From Thermodesulfovibrio sp. (GTDB taxonomy: Bacteria > Nitrospirota > Thermodesulfovibrionia > Thermodesulfovibrionales > JdFR-85), in NCBI GenBank assembly GCA_027050975.1, contig JALUAR010000214.1:2149-10383 (forward strand): a stretch of 8,235 nucleotides of DNA, in the 5' to 3' direction. Positions 1 through 6,709 of the stretch are shown one piece after another. The stretch's first letter is position 1; each line of letters begins with the position of its first letter. A program made the translations under genes and the position numbers. Under the pieces are notes generated by a model that was given only the letters and a program-made list of their open reading frames with translations, was not told where the DNA came from and ran no database searches.

Positions 1-618
1 TTACAGGATGGAGTTATAGAACCTATAGGTGCCAAAAGACCACACAAAGTCAATGTTCGCATTATTGCGGCAACAAATCGAGATTTAAGGAAACAGATTA
101 AACAAGGACGGTTTCGGGAAGATCTTTATTACCGCCTCAATGTAGGCGAGATAACTATTCCACCACTCCGAGAGCGTAGGAGTGATATCCCTAAAATAGC
201 CCTATATATTCTCGACCGTATAAATTCAAACTTAAGAAAGCCAAAACAACTATCTCCAGATGCGCTGTCTCGACTTCAAGGGCATTCATGGCCTGGGAAT
301 GTACGCGATTTGGCAAACGTGATTGAACGCTCCGTAAGACTTTCCAGGCATGAGGTGCTTGAAGCGGATGATCTGCTGATAACCGAACCTGTTACATACG
401 CGGATCCGCTCGATGCACTTCCTGAACCACATATTGGCTTCTCATTGGAAGAATATCTCAGTAGTGCCAGGAAACAACTGATATTGCGCGCTCTGGAGAC
501 CGCTAAAGGAAACCAGAGCGAAGCGGCGAGACTCCTTGGGATTACGCCGCAGGCGGTTCATAAGTTTCTTACGACATCAAAGCCCTCTTCAACCGAGGTT
601 GAAAATGCTACAACGTAG
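1..618 (+). CDS. Sigma-54-dependent Fis-family transcriptional activator (bEBP), C-terminal part, 5' end outside window
   Basis: This is the last 205 codons of a bacterial enhancer-binding protein, an AAA+ ATPase that remodels sigma-54 RNA polymerase. Counting from the first codon in the window, the sensor I segment RIIAATNRDL starts at residue 20. The arginine-finger region FREDLYYRLNV is at 38-48, PPLRERRSDIP at 54-64, and the sensor II motif WPGNVRDL at 97-104. A Fis-type helix-turn-helix (NQSEAARLLGITPQAVHKFL) occupies about 171-190. Walker A, Walker B, the GAFTGA loop and the N-terminal sensory domain lie upstream of the window, so the input signal is unknown. The last ~13 residues are low-complexity and are encoded by the inverted-repeat DNA at 582-632. 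The gene ends about 110 bp before a strong sigma-54 promoter on the same strand, so it is probably the local activator of the downstream operon. Family assignment is secure; the target is inferred. Confidence 0.95.
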   Translation, partial: LQDGVIEPIGAKRPHKVNVRIIAATNRDLRKQIKQGRFREDLYYRLNVGEITIPPLRERRSDIPKIALYILDRINSNLRKPKQLSPDALSRLQGHSWPGNVRDLANVIERSVRLSRHEVLEADDLLITEPVTYADPLDALPEPHIGFSLEEYLSSARKQLILRALETAKGNQSEAARLLGITPQAVHKFLTTSKPSSTEVENATT

Positions 619-632
619 GTTGAAGCGAGGGC
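582..632. repeat. Long imperfect inverted repeat (hairpin) overlapping the activator's stop codon
   Basis: GCCCTC-TTCAACC (582-594) pairs with GGTTGAA-GC-GAGGGC (618-632). This gives 13 bp with a 2-nt bulge. Inside the loop, GTTG (598-601) can pair with CAAC (611-614). No T-run follows on either strand, so it does not look like a standard intrinsic terminator. The same DNA holds two tandem dyads (588-624), and a protein-binding role explains its symmetry better than RNA folding does. A REP-like mobile palindrome is a possible alternative origin. Confidence 0.6.
588..624. promoter_or_regulatory. Candidate upstream activator (enhancer) sites: two 16-bp dyads 21 bp apart
   Basis: Copy 1 (588-603) is TTCAACCGAGGTTGAA, a perfect 7-2-7 palindrome. 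Copy 2 (609-624) is TACAACGTAGGTTGAA and matches copy 1 at 13 of 16 positions. Their offset is exactly 21 bp, two helical turns, so two activator dimers would sit on the same DNA face. The centres lie about 132 and 111 bp upstream of the predicted sigma-54 start at 728, which is the usual enhancer range for Fis-type bEBPs. The sites overlap the 3' end and stop codon of the activator gene. That this activator binds here is inferred. Confidence 0.6.
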
Positions 633-671
633 ACAAGAAGAAAATGTTGGATGACACGAAAAAACATGCAA

Positions 672-684
672 AATCCGTCACTTA
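672..684 (+). promoter_or_regulatory. Candidate IHF binding site between enhancer and sigma-54 promoter
   Basis: AATCCGTCACTTA fits the IHF consensus WATCARNNNNTTR at all constrained positions but one (C for A). A-rich DNA lies just upstream. Its centre is near -50, between the tandem dyads and the -24 box, where IHF commonly bends DNA to bring a bEBP to sigma-54 polymerase. The motif is degenerate and could occur by chance, so the call rests mainly on position. Confidence 0.35.
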
Positions 685-700
685 CAAAGACCAAGCCAGG

Positions 701-717
701 TTGGCATGCTGGTTGCT
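701..717 (+). promoter_or_regulatory. Sigma-54 (-24/-12) promoter for the nuclease-hsdRMS operon
   Basis: TTGGCATGCTGGTTGCT matches the core consensus YTGGCACG-N4-TTGCW at all positions but one (T for C). The flanking positions of the extended consensus (CAGG before, T at 720 after) also fit. The invariant GG (703-704) and GC (715-716) are separated by the required 10 bp. Transcription would start near 728, leaving a short leader before the RBS at 744. The promoter faces the operon and is preceded by a bEBP gene and tandem dyads, which greatly reduces the chance of coincidence. Confidence 0.82.
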
Positions 718-743
718 CTTTACCTGATAGAAAAATCAAATCC

Positions 744-749
744 AGGAGG
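744..749 (+). promoter_or_regulatory. Strong ribosome binding site that sets the nuclease start
   Basis: AGGAGG lies 7 nt before the ATG at 757. The upstream in-frame ATG at 706 lies inside the -24/-12 promoter, before the predicted transcript start, and has no comparable RBS. This fixes the start at 757. Confidence 0.85.
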
Positions 750-756
750 TGCAACC

Positions 757-1032
757 ATGGCAGATTTTTTGGTAACAAACATCATCGACGGAGATACCTT
801 TGAGGTCAATCCAGGATGGAGATGGAATGATCAGACCGGAACCCGCGTCCGGCCTACCGGATATGATGCAAAAGAGCTCGGCACTTATGGGGGGCAGAAG
901 GCCAAGGAAAAGCTGGCTAGCCTCATCCGCGGCAGAATGGTCGAACTTGGGAAGGCTTACAAAGTCGACCGTGGACGTCTCGTTTGCGACGTCTACTATA
1001 ACGGGAGGTATCTTGCAGATTACTTCTCATAA
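757..1032 (+). CDS. Small staphylococcal-nuclease-like (SNase/thermonuclease family) protein, 91 aa
   Basis: SNase-fold proteins are Ca2+-dependent phosphodiesterases that cut DNA and RNA with little sequence specificity. The diagnostic motifs are present. IIDGDTF (9-15) supplies the metal-binding aspartates. R32-x4-D37-x2-E40 has the spacing of R35, D40 and E43 in the staphylococcal enzyme. R74 in DRGRL matches the catalytic R87, although the usual DxYGR loop is one residue shorter here. The protein has no signal peptide, so it would act in the cytoplasm. It stops at LADYFS, before the LVREGLA helix and following part of the fold usually seen, so it is a minimal or C-terminally shortened version. 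It is the first gene after the sigma-54 promoter and ends 12 nt before hsdR, whose RBS overlaps its stop. A role as an accessory defence nuclease is inferred; a degenerate DNA-binding remnant is possible. Confidence 0.85.
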   Translation: MADFLVTNIIDGDTFEVNPGWRWNDQTGTRVRPTGYDAKELGTYGGQKAKEKLASLIRGRMVELGKAYKVDRGRLVCDVYYNGRYLADYFS

Positions 1033-1044
1033 AGGGGGCATCTA

Positions 1045-3333
1045 TTGAGAGACTTCTCAACCGAAGCCGATGCCAGGATTGTCATTGATGACCTGCTAAA
1101 GCAGGCGGGATGGAATCCTGCGGATAAGTCACAGATTCTGACTGAAGTATCTCTTAGCAGCCGGCATGAAGGGGTGGCTGAACCACAGGCCGAGTACGGT
1201 AATCGATCTTTTAGTGAAACGGCTGATGGAGATGAAGTACCATCAGGCCGGGTCGATTATGTAATGATGGATCAACGAGGCAGGCCTCTGGCTATAATTG
1301 AAGCCAAACGTTCCGCCATTGAGCCTTACACTGCCAAACAGCAGGCTCTTCCCTATGCAAAGAAAATAGGGGCACCTTTTATATTCCTGACAAATGGGGA
1401 GCTAATTTATTTCTGGGACTACACAAACGATGATGCCCGAATTGTAAATTCTTTTTATTCAAGACGTGATCTTGAACGTCTTCTTTACATGAGAAAAGAG
1501 GCCAAACCACTGGCTACGATACCTATTCCAGATTATTACATCCGTCAGGGAGAGCAACGTAAGGTCAGGCCCTATCAGCAGGAGGCAATGAAAGCCCTTG
1601 ACCATGCCATTGAACTTGGTAAAAGACACTTTTTAATGGAGTTACCAACAGGCACAGGAAAGACAGATCTTATATGTCTTTATCTTAAAAGATTAATTGA
1701 GGCAGGGAGGGCTGAACGTATCCTTTTCCTTGTAGATAGGGAACAACTTGCAAAGCAGGCGCTTGAGGCGCTTCAGGATATCCTCAATCAATACGGAAGC
1801 TATTGGCTCCGCTCTGGTATGGCTCGTCAGGAACAGCAGATTACTGTATGCCTTCTTCAGACAATGATCGGCCGATATAAAGAGTTTACAAGTGGATATT
1901 TTGATGTGGTAATTGCAGACGAATGTCATCGCTCTATATACGGGGCATGGCAGACAGCACTCACTCACTTTGACGCCCTGCATCTTGGTCTTACTGCTAC
2001 ACCGGCTCCTTATATAGAACGCAATACTTACCGTTTCTATCACTGCAAAGAGGGGGTCCCTGATTTTTCATACTCTATTATTGACGCTTTCAAGGAGAAT
2101 TATTTAGTTCCGTATAAGTTCGCTACAGGCATTACAGTGCTACTTGCAGAAGGGGCAGATATTGATGACGAACACTACGACCCTGCTGAGTTTGAAAGGA
2201 GATGGACAAACGAAGATACCAACAGAAAAATGATGGAGGAATTCGATCGTCTTGCCTGGGAAAGCTACAAGGAACTCGCCCCTGGTCAAAAGATCGGGCC
2301 TGGTAAATCAATTGTATTTGCCATTACAAAACATCATGCAGCCCGTCTTGCCTACTATCTTAATCAAATACATCCAGAGCATAAAGGCCGCTATGCTCAA
2401 GTCATCACATCCGATATTCCCAACGCAGATGAATTAATTCGTAAGTTCAAATATGAAGATTACCCTCAGGTGGCAGTAAGTGTTGATATGCTTACAACCG
2501 GGTTTGACTGTAGAGAAGTGATCCATCTGGTAATGTGCCGACGCATAAGAAGCCCTATCCTGTATCAGCAGATCCGTGGACGTGGAACAAGAACAGCACC
2601 ACACATAGGAAAGAGAAAGTTTGTCATTTATGATTTCTTCGGTAACCATAAATATTTTAATGATAGTGATACAGATATTTTCACTGGCACAGGTGGCGGC
2701 CGTGTAACTGTTACACCCCCAAAACCACCAAAAACACATAAAGAACTCATTGAACTTGGCCTTGAGGATGAATGGCTTGAGGCTGTCACTTATGTTGAGG
2801 TCGGTCCTGAGGGTGAACGTGTGGACAAACGCGAGTATATCACAAACTGGGAGCAGGTAATCCGTTCGTCTGTTAAAGATAACCCAATCCTTCAGAAAGT
2901 AAGAGATGGCAAGCCTTTGACTCCAGAAGAAGAGCAGGAACTGGCTGAACAACTCAATAAGCCCAGGATGTATTTTAACGAGGACAACCTGCGGAGGGCA
3001 TATCGTAACCCTGGCGGAACAATTATTGATTTCATAAAGGCAGCCCTCGGAAGTTTGAAGATAAAAAGCCGTGAGGAAGAGATCAATGAAAACTTCCAGG
3101 CCTGGCTTGTTACAAAAAATCTCTCCCCAGAACAGGCTCAGTATCTGTCTCTGCTTAAAAACAGGGGAATTGTCAGAGGCAAAATAGAGATTGATGACCT
3201 TTTCAAACCACCACTTTCCGTGCTGAATGCTGCAGAATTGGGGGTTGAACTCTTTAGCGAAAATGGGCTAAAAGAGATTATTGAAGATATGAATGAATCT
3301 GTTTTTAAGCAAAAGACTGCCCGATTGGGATAA
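1045..3333 (+). CDS. hsdR: Type I restriction enzyme R subunit (HsdR), 762 aa
   Basis: HsdR is the motor and nuclease subunit of the type I R-M complex. It translocates DNA using ATP and cuts far from the recognition site. The N-terminal PD-(D/E)xK nuclease shows D71 followed by E86-A-K88. The SF2 translocase motifs follow in order: Walker A PTGTGKT (201-207), DECH (292-295), LTATP (316-320), motif V around TTGFD (484-488) and motif VI QQIRGRGTR (508-516). The C-terminal ~150 residues are a helical region of the kind that docks on the methylase. Length and layout resemble EcoEI/EcoAI-type subunits rather than the longer EcoKI type. The start is a TTG with a G-rich RBS (about 1034-1038) right after the nuclease stop, and translation there opens with STEADAR, a usual HsdR beginning. 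No frameshift or lost motif is visible, so it should be active. Confidence 0.97.
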   Translation: MRDFSTEADARIVIDDLLKQAGWNPADKSQILTEVSLSSRHEGVAEPQAEYGNRSFSETADGDEVPSGRVDYVMMDQRGRPLAIIEAKRSAIEPYTAKQQALPYAKKIGAPFIFLTNGELIYFWDYTNDDARIVNSFYSRRDLERLLYMRKEAKPLATIPIPDYYIRQGEQRKVRPYQQEAMKALDHAIELGKRHFLMELPTGTGKTDLICLYLKRLIEAGRAERILFLVDREQLAKQALEALQDILNQYGSYWLRSGMARQEQQITVCLLQTMIGRYKEFTSGYFDVVIADECHRSIYGAWQTALTHFDALHLGLTATPAPYIERNTYRFYHCKEGVPDFSYSIIDAFKENYLVPYKFATGITVLLAEGADIDDEHYDPAEFERRWTNEDTNRKMMEEFDRLAWESYKELAPGQKIGPGKSIVFAITKHHAARLAYYLNQIHPEHKGRYAQVITSDIPNADELIRKFKYEDYPQVAVSVDMLTTGFDCREVIHLVMCRRIRSPILYQQIRGRGTRTAPHIGKRKFVIYDFFGNHKYFNDSDTDIFTGTGGGRVTVTPPKPPKTHKELIELGLEDEWLEAVTYVEVGPEGERVDKREYITNWEQVIRSSVKDNPILQKVRDGKPLTPEEEQELAEQLNKPRMYFNEDNLRRAYRNPGGTIIDFIKAALGSLKIKSREEEINENFQAWLVTKNLSPEQAQYLSLLKNRGIVRGKIEIDDLFKPPLSVLNAAELGVELFSENGLKEIIEDMNESVFKQKTARLG

Positions 3334-3342
3334 GGGAGGAGC

Positions 3343-5055
3343 ATGAATCAGGAGATTCGTAGAAAACTGGATCGCATAATTAATATCTTATGGGCAGGGG
3401 GTGTAACAAACCCTGTTACATACATTGAACAACTTTCTTATTTAATTTATCTGAAACTGCTTGATGAGGAAGAATCCAACAGAGAACTCCAATCCCGTCT
3501 TTTGGGAGAAAACGGCAACGCAAAACTCCTTTTCCCCGGGCAGGCAAGGCGCTACCGCTGGTATGAATGGAGATTTAAAAGTGGACCTGATCTCAGAAAT
3601 TTTGTTCGTGATGAGGTTTTCCCTTATATGGCCTCTCTGGTTAAAGAAGACCCACAGATTGCAGATTACTTCAGAGATGCTGTTCTGGAGATAGTTGACC
3701 CCAATGTCCTCAAACAGGTGGTGGATGAGATAGACGGTATAGATTTCCGCAAATTAGGAACTGACATTAAGGGTGATATCTTTGAGTATTTTCTAACCCA
3801 TCTTGGGCAGTCAGCTCTAAATGGACAGTTTCGTACCCCTCGTCAGATTCGTACCATGATGGTTGAACTGGTAGACCCCGATATCGGCGACACCATTTAT
3901 GACCCTGCCTGTGGTACAGGTGGATTTCTTATTGACGCAGTAGAATATATCCTTGCAAAGTACTCCTCTGAACCTACAGAAGAACCAATCTATGGCTCTG
4001 AATGGCTTGAGCGTAAAGCAAAAGAGATGGGTCTGCTCGGAGACGATGAAGATATAGATACTATAGATCATTCAAAACGCCAGAAGATTTTAGAAGAAGT
4101 TAAAAAATCCATCTCCACTTTACAGACCTATCGCAAGGGCCCGGGTGAGAAAATTCCCGACTGGGAACTCCTTGAGCGTTCAATCTATGGAATTGATGTA
4201 TCGCGCTCTATGATGCGCATTGCTGTGATGAACCTTGTACTGCATGGTATCAGGCGAGCTAATGTGAAACGCGCTAATACACTGTCTGAACTTGGAGGAT
4301 TGTCAGAAGACGACCTTCGCCGCAGGTACAAAGTAATACTTTCAAATCCGCCTTTTGCAGGAGTGCTGCCAAAGGAGTCAATTCGTAAGGATCTGCCAAC
4401 CAATTCAAAAAAGAGTGAACTGCTTTTTCTTGGGGTTATGATGGAGGCCCTTGCACCCGGCGGACGTTGCGCTGTGGTTGTCCCTGAAGGTCTGCTTTTT
4501 GGCTCAACCAGGGCACATAAAGATCTCAGAAAAAAACTGATTGAGGATTTCGATCTCCTGGCTGTAATATCCCTTCCTGCCGGTGTATTCAAACCTTATG
4601 CAGGTGTTAAAACCGGTGTGCTTGTTTTTCGCAAGCCATTAAGTCAGGAAAATAAAAAGAAAAAAAACAGTAAGGTATGGTTTTACGAAGTCAGGAATGA
4701 TGGCTATGACCCTGATAAGATTGTTGGTGGTGGCAGACCTGAAACACCTGATAAAAATGACATCCCTGATCTACTGAACAAGTGGAAACAATACAGAGAA
4801 TCCAACTTTACAGAGCCTCCGGGCGTGGAGGCAGGAAAGGTTCTTCCTCCTGAAAGTGAAGAGCCTCGCTGCTGGTGGGCAACCCTGGAAATCATTGCTG
4901 AGAACGACTATAACCTGGCAGCCGGTCGTTACAAGCCTCAGGTTGCCGAAAAGCCGCCTGATGAAGACCCTGTGGAATTGATCCGTGAGGTTCTGGCTCT
5001 TGAGCAGGAGATAACCAGTGGGCTGGAAAAACTACTAAAGGAGATAGAATCATGA
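3343..5055 (+). CDS. hsdM: Type I restriction-modification N6-adenine methyltransferase subunit (HsdM), 570 aa
   Basis: HsdM transfers a methyl group from S-adenosylmethionine to adenine N6 at sites chosen by HsdS, protecting host DNA. An N-terminal helical HsdM domain spans roughly 5-130. The family's entry motif GQFRTPRQI begins at 161. The SAM-binding motif I, DPACGTGGF, is at 187-195 and the catalytic motif IV, NPPF, at 335-338, the order of a gamma-class methylase. The C-terminus (DYNLAAGRYKP near 525, then a charged helix) is typical of HsdM parts that contact HsdS. It is somewhat longer than many HsdM proteins of around 500 residues. The start lies 9 nt after hsdR, with GGGAGGA ending only 2 nt before the ATG, a tight spacing. 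Its stop overlaps the next ORF by 4 nt (ATGA). It appears intact. Confidence 0.97.
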   Translation: MNQEIRRKLDRIINILWAGGVTNPVTYIEQLSYLIYLKLLDEEESNRELQSRLLGENGNAKLLFPGQARRYRWYEWRFKSGPDLRNFVRDEVFPYMASLVKEDPQIADYFRDAVLEIVDPNVLKQVVDEIDGIDFRKLGTDIKGDIFEYFLTHLGQSALNGQFRTPRQIRTMMVELVDPDIGDTIYDPACGTGGFLIDAVEYILAKYSSEPTEEPIYGSEWLERKAKEMGLLGDDEDIDTIDHSKRQKILEEVKKSISTLQTYRKGPGEKIPDWELLERSIYGIDVSRSMMRIAVMNLVLHGIRRANVKRANTLSELGGLSEDDLRRRYKVILSNPPFAGVLPKESIRKDLPTNSKKSELLFLGVMMEALAPGGRCAVVVPEGLLFGSTRAHKDLRKKLIEDFDLLAVISLPAGVFKPYAGVKTGVLVFRKPLSQENKKKKNSKVWFYEVRNDGYDPDKIVGGGRPETPDKNDIPDLLNKWKQYRESNFTEPPGVEAGKVLPPESEEPRCWWATLEIIAENDYNLAAGRYKPQVAEKPPDEDPVELIREVLALEQEITSGLEKLLKEIES

Positions 5056-5459
5056 GAAAACCCTATAAACCCATGCCACTTCCTCTTGATTGCATAGACT
5101 GGGGTTCCCATGTATCCCTTATAGCACAGACAAATGCAGCCCTTGCCAAGTATAAACACATAGATTCGTGTCTCATTCATGAACTACAAAAAGCATTGAG
5201 TTGCACAAAACACGAAATATGCAACACAAAATTGTTTGAGTTTCATGTGTGCAACACAAACAGAAAGTCTCTGACCGGTTGTAATTCGGCTTATATATCT
5301 CCATCTTATGAGCCGAAAACAGAGTTGTGGCTCACTGATGAGCTAAAAATCGACTGCCTGCTGCCTCTAAGTATCCCACAAATGCAGCAAGAGATATTAG
5401 CAACTCTGGCGCGTAAGGGCTTGAAGACGCCTCATTGTAGTGAGGAGGCAGTGAAATGA
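5052..5459 (+). CDS. Small chimeric ORF between hsdM and hsdS with Fic-protein-like N-terminus, 135 aa
   Basis: The first ~36 residues (KPYKPMPLPLDCIDWGSH, then a segment ending in NAALAKY) closely resemble the N-terminal region of stand-alone Fic AMP-transferases (Fic_N type). In those proteins ALARYDG leads into the TTQEAVLSSKIEGTQ stretch and later the HPFxxGNGR catalytic motif. Here both are absent. After about residue 37 the sequence becomes unlike Fic and is rich in Cys, Asn and Thr. Part of it is encoded by repeated DNA at 5201-5260. The last ~45 residues are unrecognised. The frame stays open and overlaps both neighbours by ATGA, with GGAG (5040-5043) before its start and AGGAGG (5443-5448) for hsdS inside its 3' end. 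It is therefore probably translated, perhaps mainly to couple hsdM to hsdS. I read it as an in-frame remnant of a fic gene; a new small protein is possible. It cannot be an active Fic enzyme. Confidence 0.6.
   Translation: MRKPYKPMPLPLDCIDWGSHVSLIAQTNAALAKYKHIDSCLIHELQKALSCTKHEICNTKLFEFHVCNTNRKSLTGCNSAYISPSYEPKTELWLTDELKIDCLLPLSIPQMQQEILATLARKGLKTPHCSEEAVK
5201..5260. repeat. Short direct and inverted repeats inside the chimeric ORF
   Basis: TGCAACACAAA occurs at 5220-5230 and again at 5250-5260, exactly 30 bp apart. TTGCA at 5201-5205 forms an inverted match to TGCAA at 5220-5224, and TTGCACAAAACAC (5201-5213) is a degenerate further copy. The repeats begin shortly after the ORF loses its Fic similarity, so they may mark inserted non-coding DNA or a rearrangement scar. 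Two copies are too few to be a CRISPR array. Function unknown. Confidence 0.45.
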
Positions 5460-6709
5460 AGTGGCCCACTGTAAAGCTCGAACAGGTTACTATTCGGATC
5501 AGGAACGGTCTAAACATTAAACAAACATCAGATGCTGGTGGTTTACCTATCACCAGAATAGAAACTATTTCTAATCAGGTAATAGATCCAGATAAGGTTG
5601 GTTTTGCTGGAATTCAAGATGGAGAAAAATCGGATTGGTATCTTAAACCTGGTGAAATTCTCTTCAGTCATATCAATAGCGAGGAAAGAATTGGAAATTG
5701 TGCTTTGTACGATGGGGAGCCTTATCCTTTAATCCATGGTATGAATCTTTTATGTCTGACCCCAAATGAGAATAAAATTTTACCAAAATTTTTGTTTTAC
5801 TCAATTCGTAGCCCACAATTTCATCAATCTTTAAAACCTATTATTAAGAGAGCCGTGAATCAGGCTAGCGTTTCAATAAGTAATCTTAAAAATCTTCGTA
5901 TCCCTCTTCCCCCTCTCTCCGAACAACGCCGTATCGTGGAGATTCTTGATCAGGCAAATGCCCTGCGGAAAAAACGCGCCGAGGCCGATGCCAAAGCCGC
6001 CCGTATCATTCCAGCACTCTTTTACAAAATGTTCGGCGACCCTGCAACGAATCCAAAGGGGTGGCCAGTTAAGCCATTGAGTGAGCTTTTCGAACAAGAC
6101 AAGGTCATGCTTGATGAAGTAACAGGCAATTCGTTGCCCTACATTGGGCTTGAACATATAGAAAGTAATACAGGACGAATTCTAATTAATGAAACAGAGG
6201 GTAAAAAGATAGATGTTAGAGGGACATCATTTCTTTTCAGCCATAAGCATGTTCTTTATGGTAAGTTGCGTCCATATCTTAATAAGGTAGCTTTGCCGAG
6301 TTATGAAGGCAGATGTTCAACTGAATTAGTTCCTTTATTGCCTAAGAGTGAAACTCCTCGTGAATTTGTAGCAGCTTATCTTCGTTTGCCATTTATAGTT
6401 AATGCTGCCATGTCTAGCAACAAAGGATCACGAATGCCTCGAACCGACATGAATCTTCTTATTAACATGATTGTTCCTATACCACCTATTAAGTTGCAAC
6501 ATAAATTCGCTAAAGCATTTCGTTCAATCGAACGTTCTTTGGCAAATATGCAACGAGTGAAGGAAACAATTGAAAACCTTTTTACTGTCCTCCTCCACCG
6601 TGCCTTCACCGGCAACTTGACCGCCAAATGGCGCGAGGCGCATATGAAGGAATTGTTGGAGGAGATGGAACATCAGGTGAAAATATTAAACAGACAATCA
6701 GGGCAATAA
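5456..6709 (+). CDS. hsdS: Type I restriction-modification specificity subunit (HsdS), 417 aa
   Basis: HsdS recognises the bipartite DNA target and scaffolds two HsdM and two HsdR subunits. It has the standard two-half design. TRD1 covers about 1-145 and conserved helix region CR1 about 150-190, starting IPLPPLSEQRRI (149-160). TRD2 starts after FGDP (193-196) at NPKGWPVK and runs to about 335. CR2 starts at MIVPIPPI (338-345) and ends with ENLFTVLLHRAFTGNL and an acidic helix. Both TRDs are complete, so two half-sites are expected; the sequence cannot tell which. The TRDs are AT-rich while CR1 and the CR2 end are GC-richer, the mosaic expected if TRDs are exchanged horizontally. The start has an AGGAGG RBS 7 nt upstream and a 4-nt overlap with the preceding ORF. 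The stop overlaps the next start (TAATG). Confidence 0.95.
   Translation: MKWPTVKLEQVTIRIRNGLNIKQTSDAGGLPITRIETISNQVIDPDKVGFAGIQDGEKSDWYLKPGEILFSHINSEERIGNCALYDGEPYPLIHGMNLLCLTPNENKILPKFLFYSIRSPQFHQSLKPIIKRAVNQASVSISNLKNLRIPLPPLSEQRRIVEILDQANALRKKRAEADAKAARIIPALFYKMFGDPATNPKGWPVKPLSELFEQDKVMLDEVTGNSLPYIGLEHIESNTGRILINETEGKKIDVRGTSFLFSHKHVLYGKLRPYLNKVALPSYEGRCSTELVPLLPKSETPREFVAAYLRLPFIVNAAMSSNKGSRMPRTDMNLLINMIVPIPPIKLQHKFAKAFRSIERSLANMQRVKETIENLFTVLLHRAFTGNLTAKWREAHMKELLEEMEHQVKILNRQSGQ

Noticed and set aside
582..632. Intrinsic terminator of the activator gene
   Set aside because: The stem is long but neither strand has a following T-run; the dyad arrangement suggests protein binding instead.
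536..727. 63-codon ORF overlapping the activator end
   Set aside because: It is out of frame with the clear helix-turn-helix coding region, its Arg/Lys-rich product matches nothing, and it runs through the promoter.
706..756. Longer N-terminus for the nuclease, starting at ATG 706
   Set aside because: It lies within the -24/-12 promoter, before the predicted transcript start, and lacks an RBS. ATG 757 has AGGAGG at proper spacing and begins directly at the SNase fold.
2434..2952. 172-codon antisense ORF within hsdR
   Set aside because: It lies opposite conserved helicase-motif and C-terminal coding sequence. Its translation resembles no family and it has no RBS or operon context.
4185..4592. 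135-codon antisense ORF within hsdM
   Set aside because: It is a mirror of the conserved methylase core around NPPF; its Arg/Ser-rich translation is typical of a shadow frame.
5201..5260. CRISPR array
   Set aside because: There are only two exact 11-bp copies and one degenerate copy, too short and too few, and no cas genes are nearby.
5309..5343. Alternative small hairpins TGAGCC/GGCTCA and GCTCA/TGAGC
   Set aside because: Stems of 5-6 bp within an open frame, with no T-run and no known motif, are within chance expectation.
6628..6708. Longer N-terminus for the AlbA_2 protein, starting inside hsdS
   Set aside because: It would overlap 82 bp of conserved hsdS coding sequence with no need. 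The TAATG overlap at 6709 is the usual coupling geometry.
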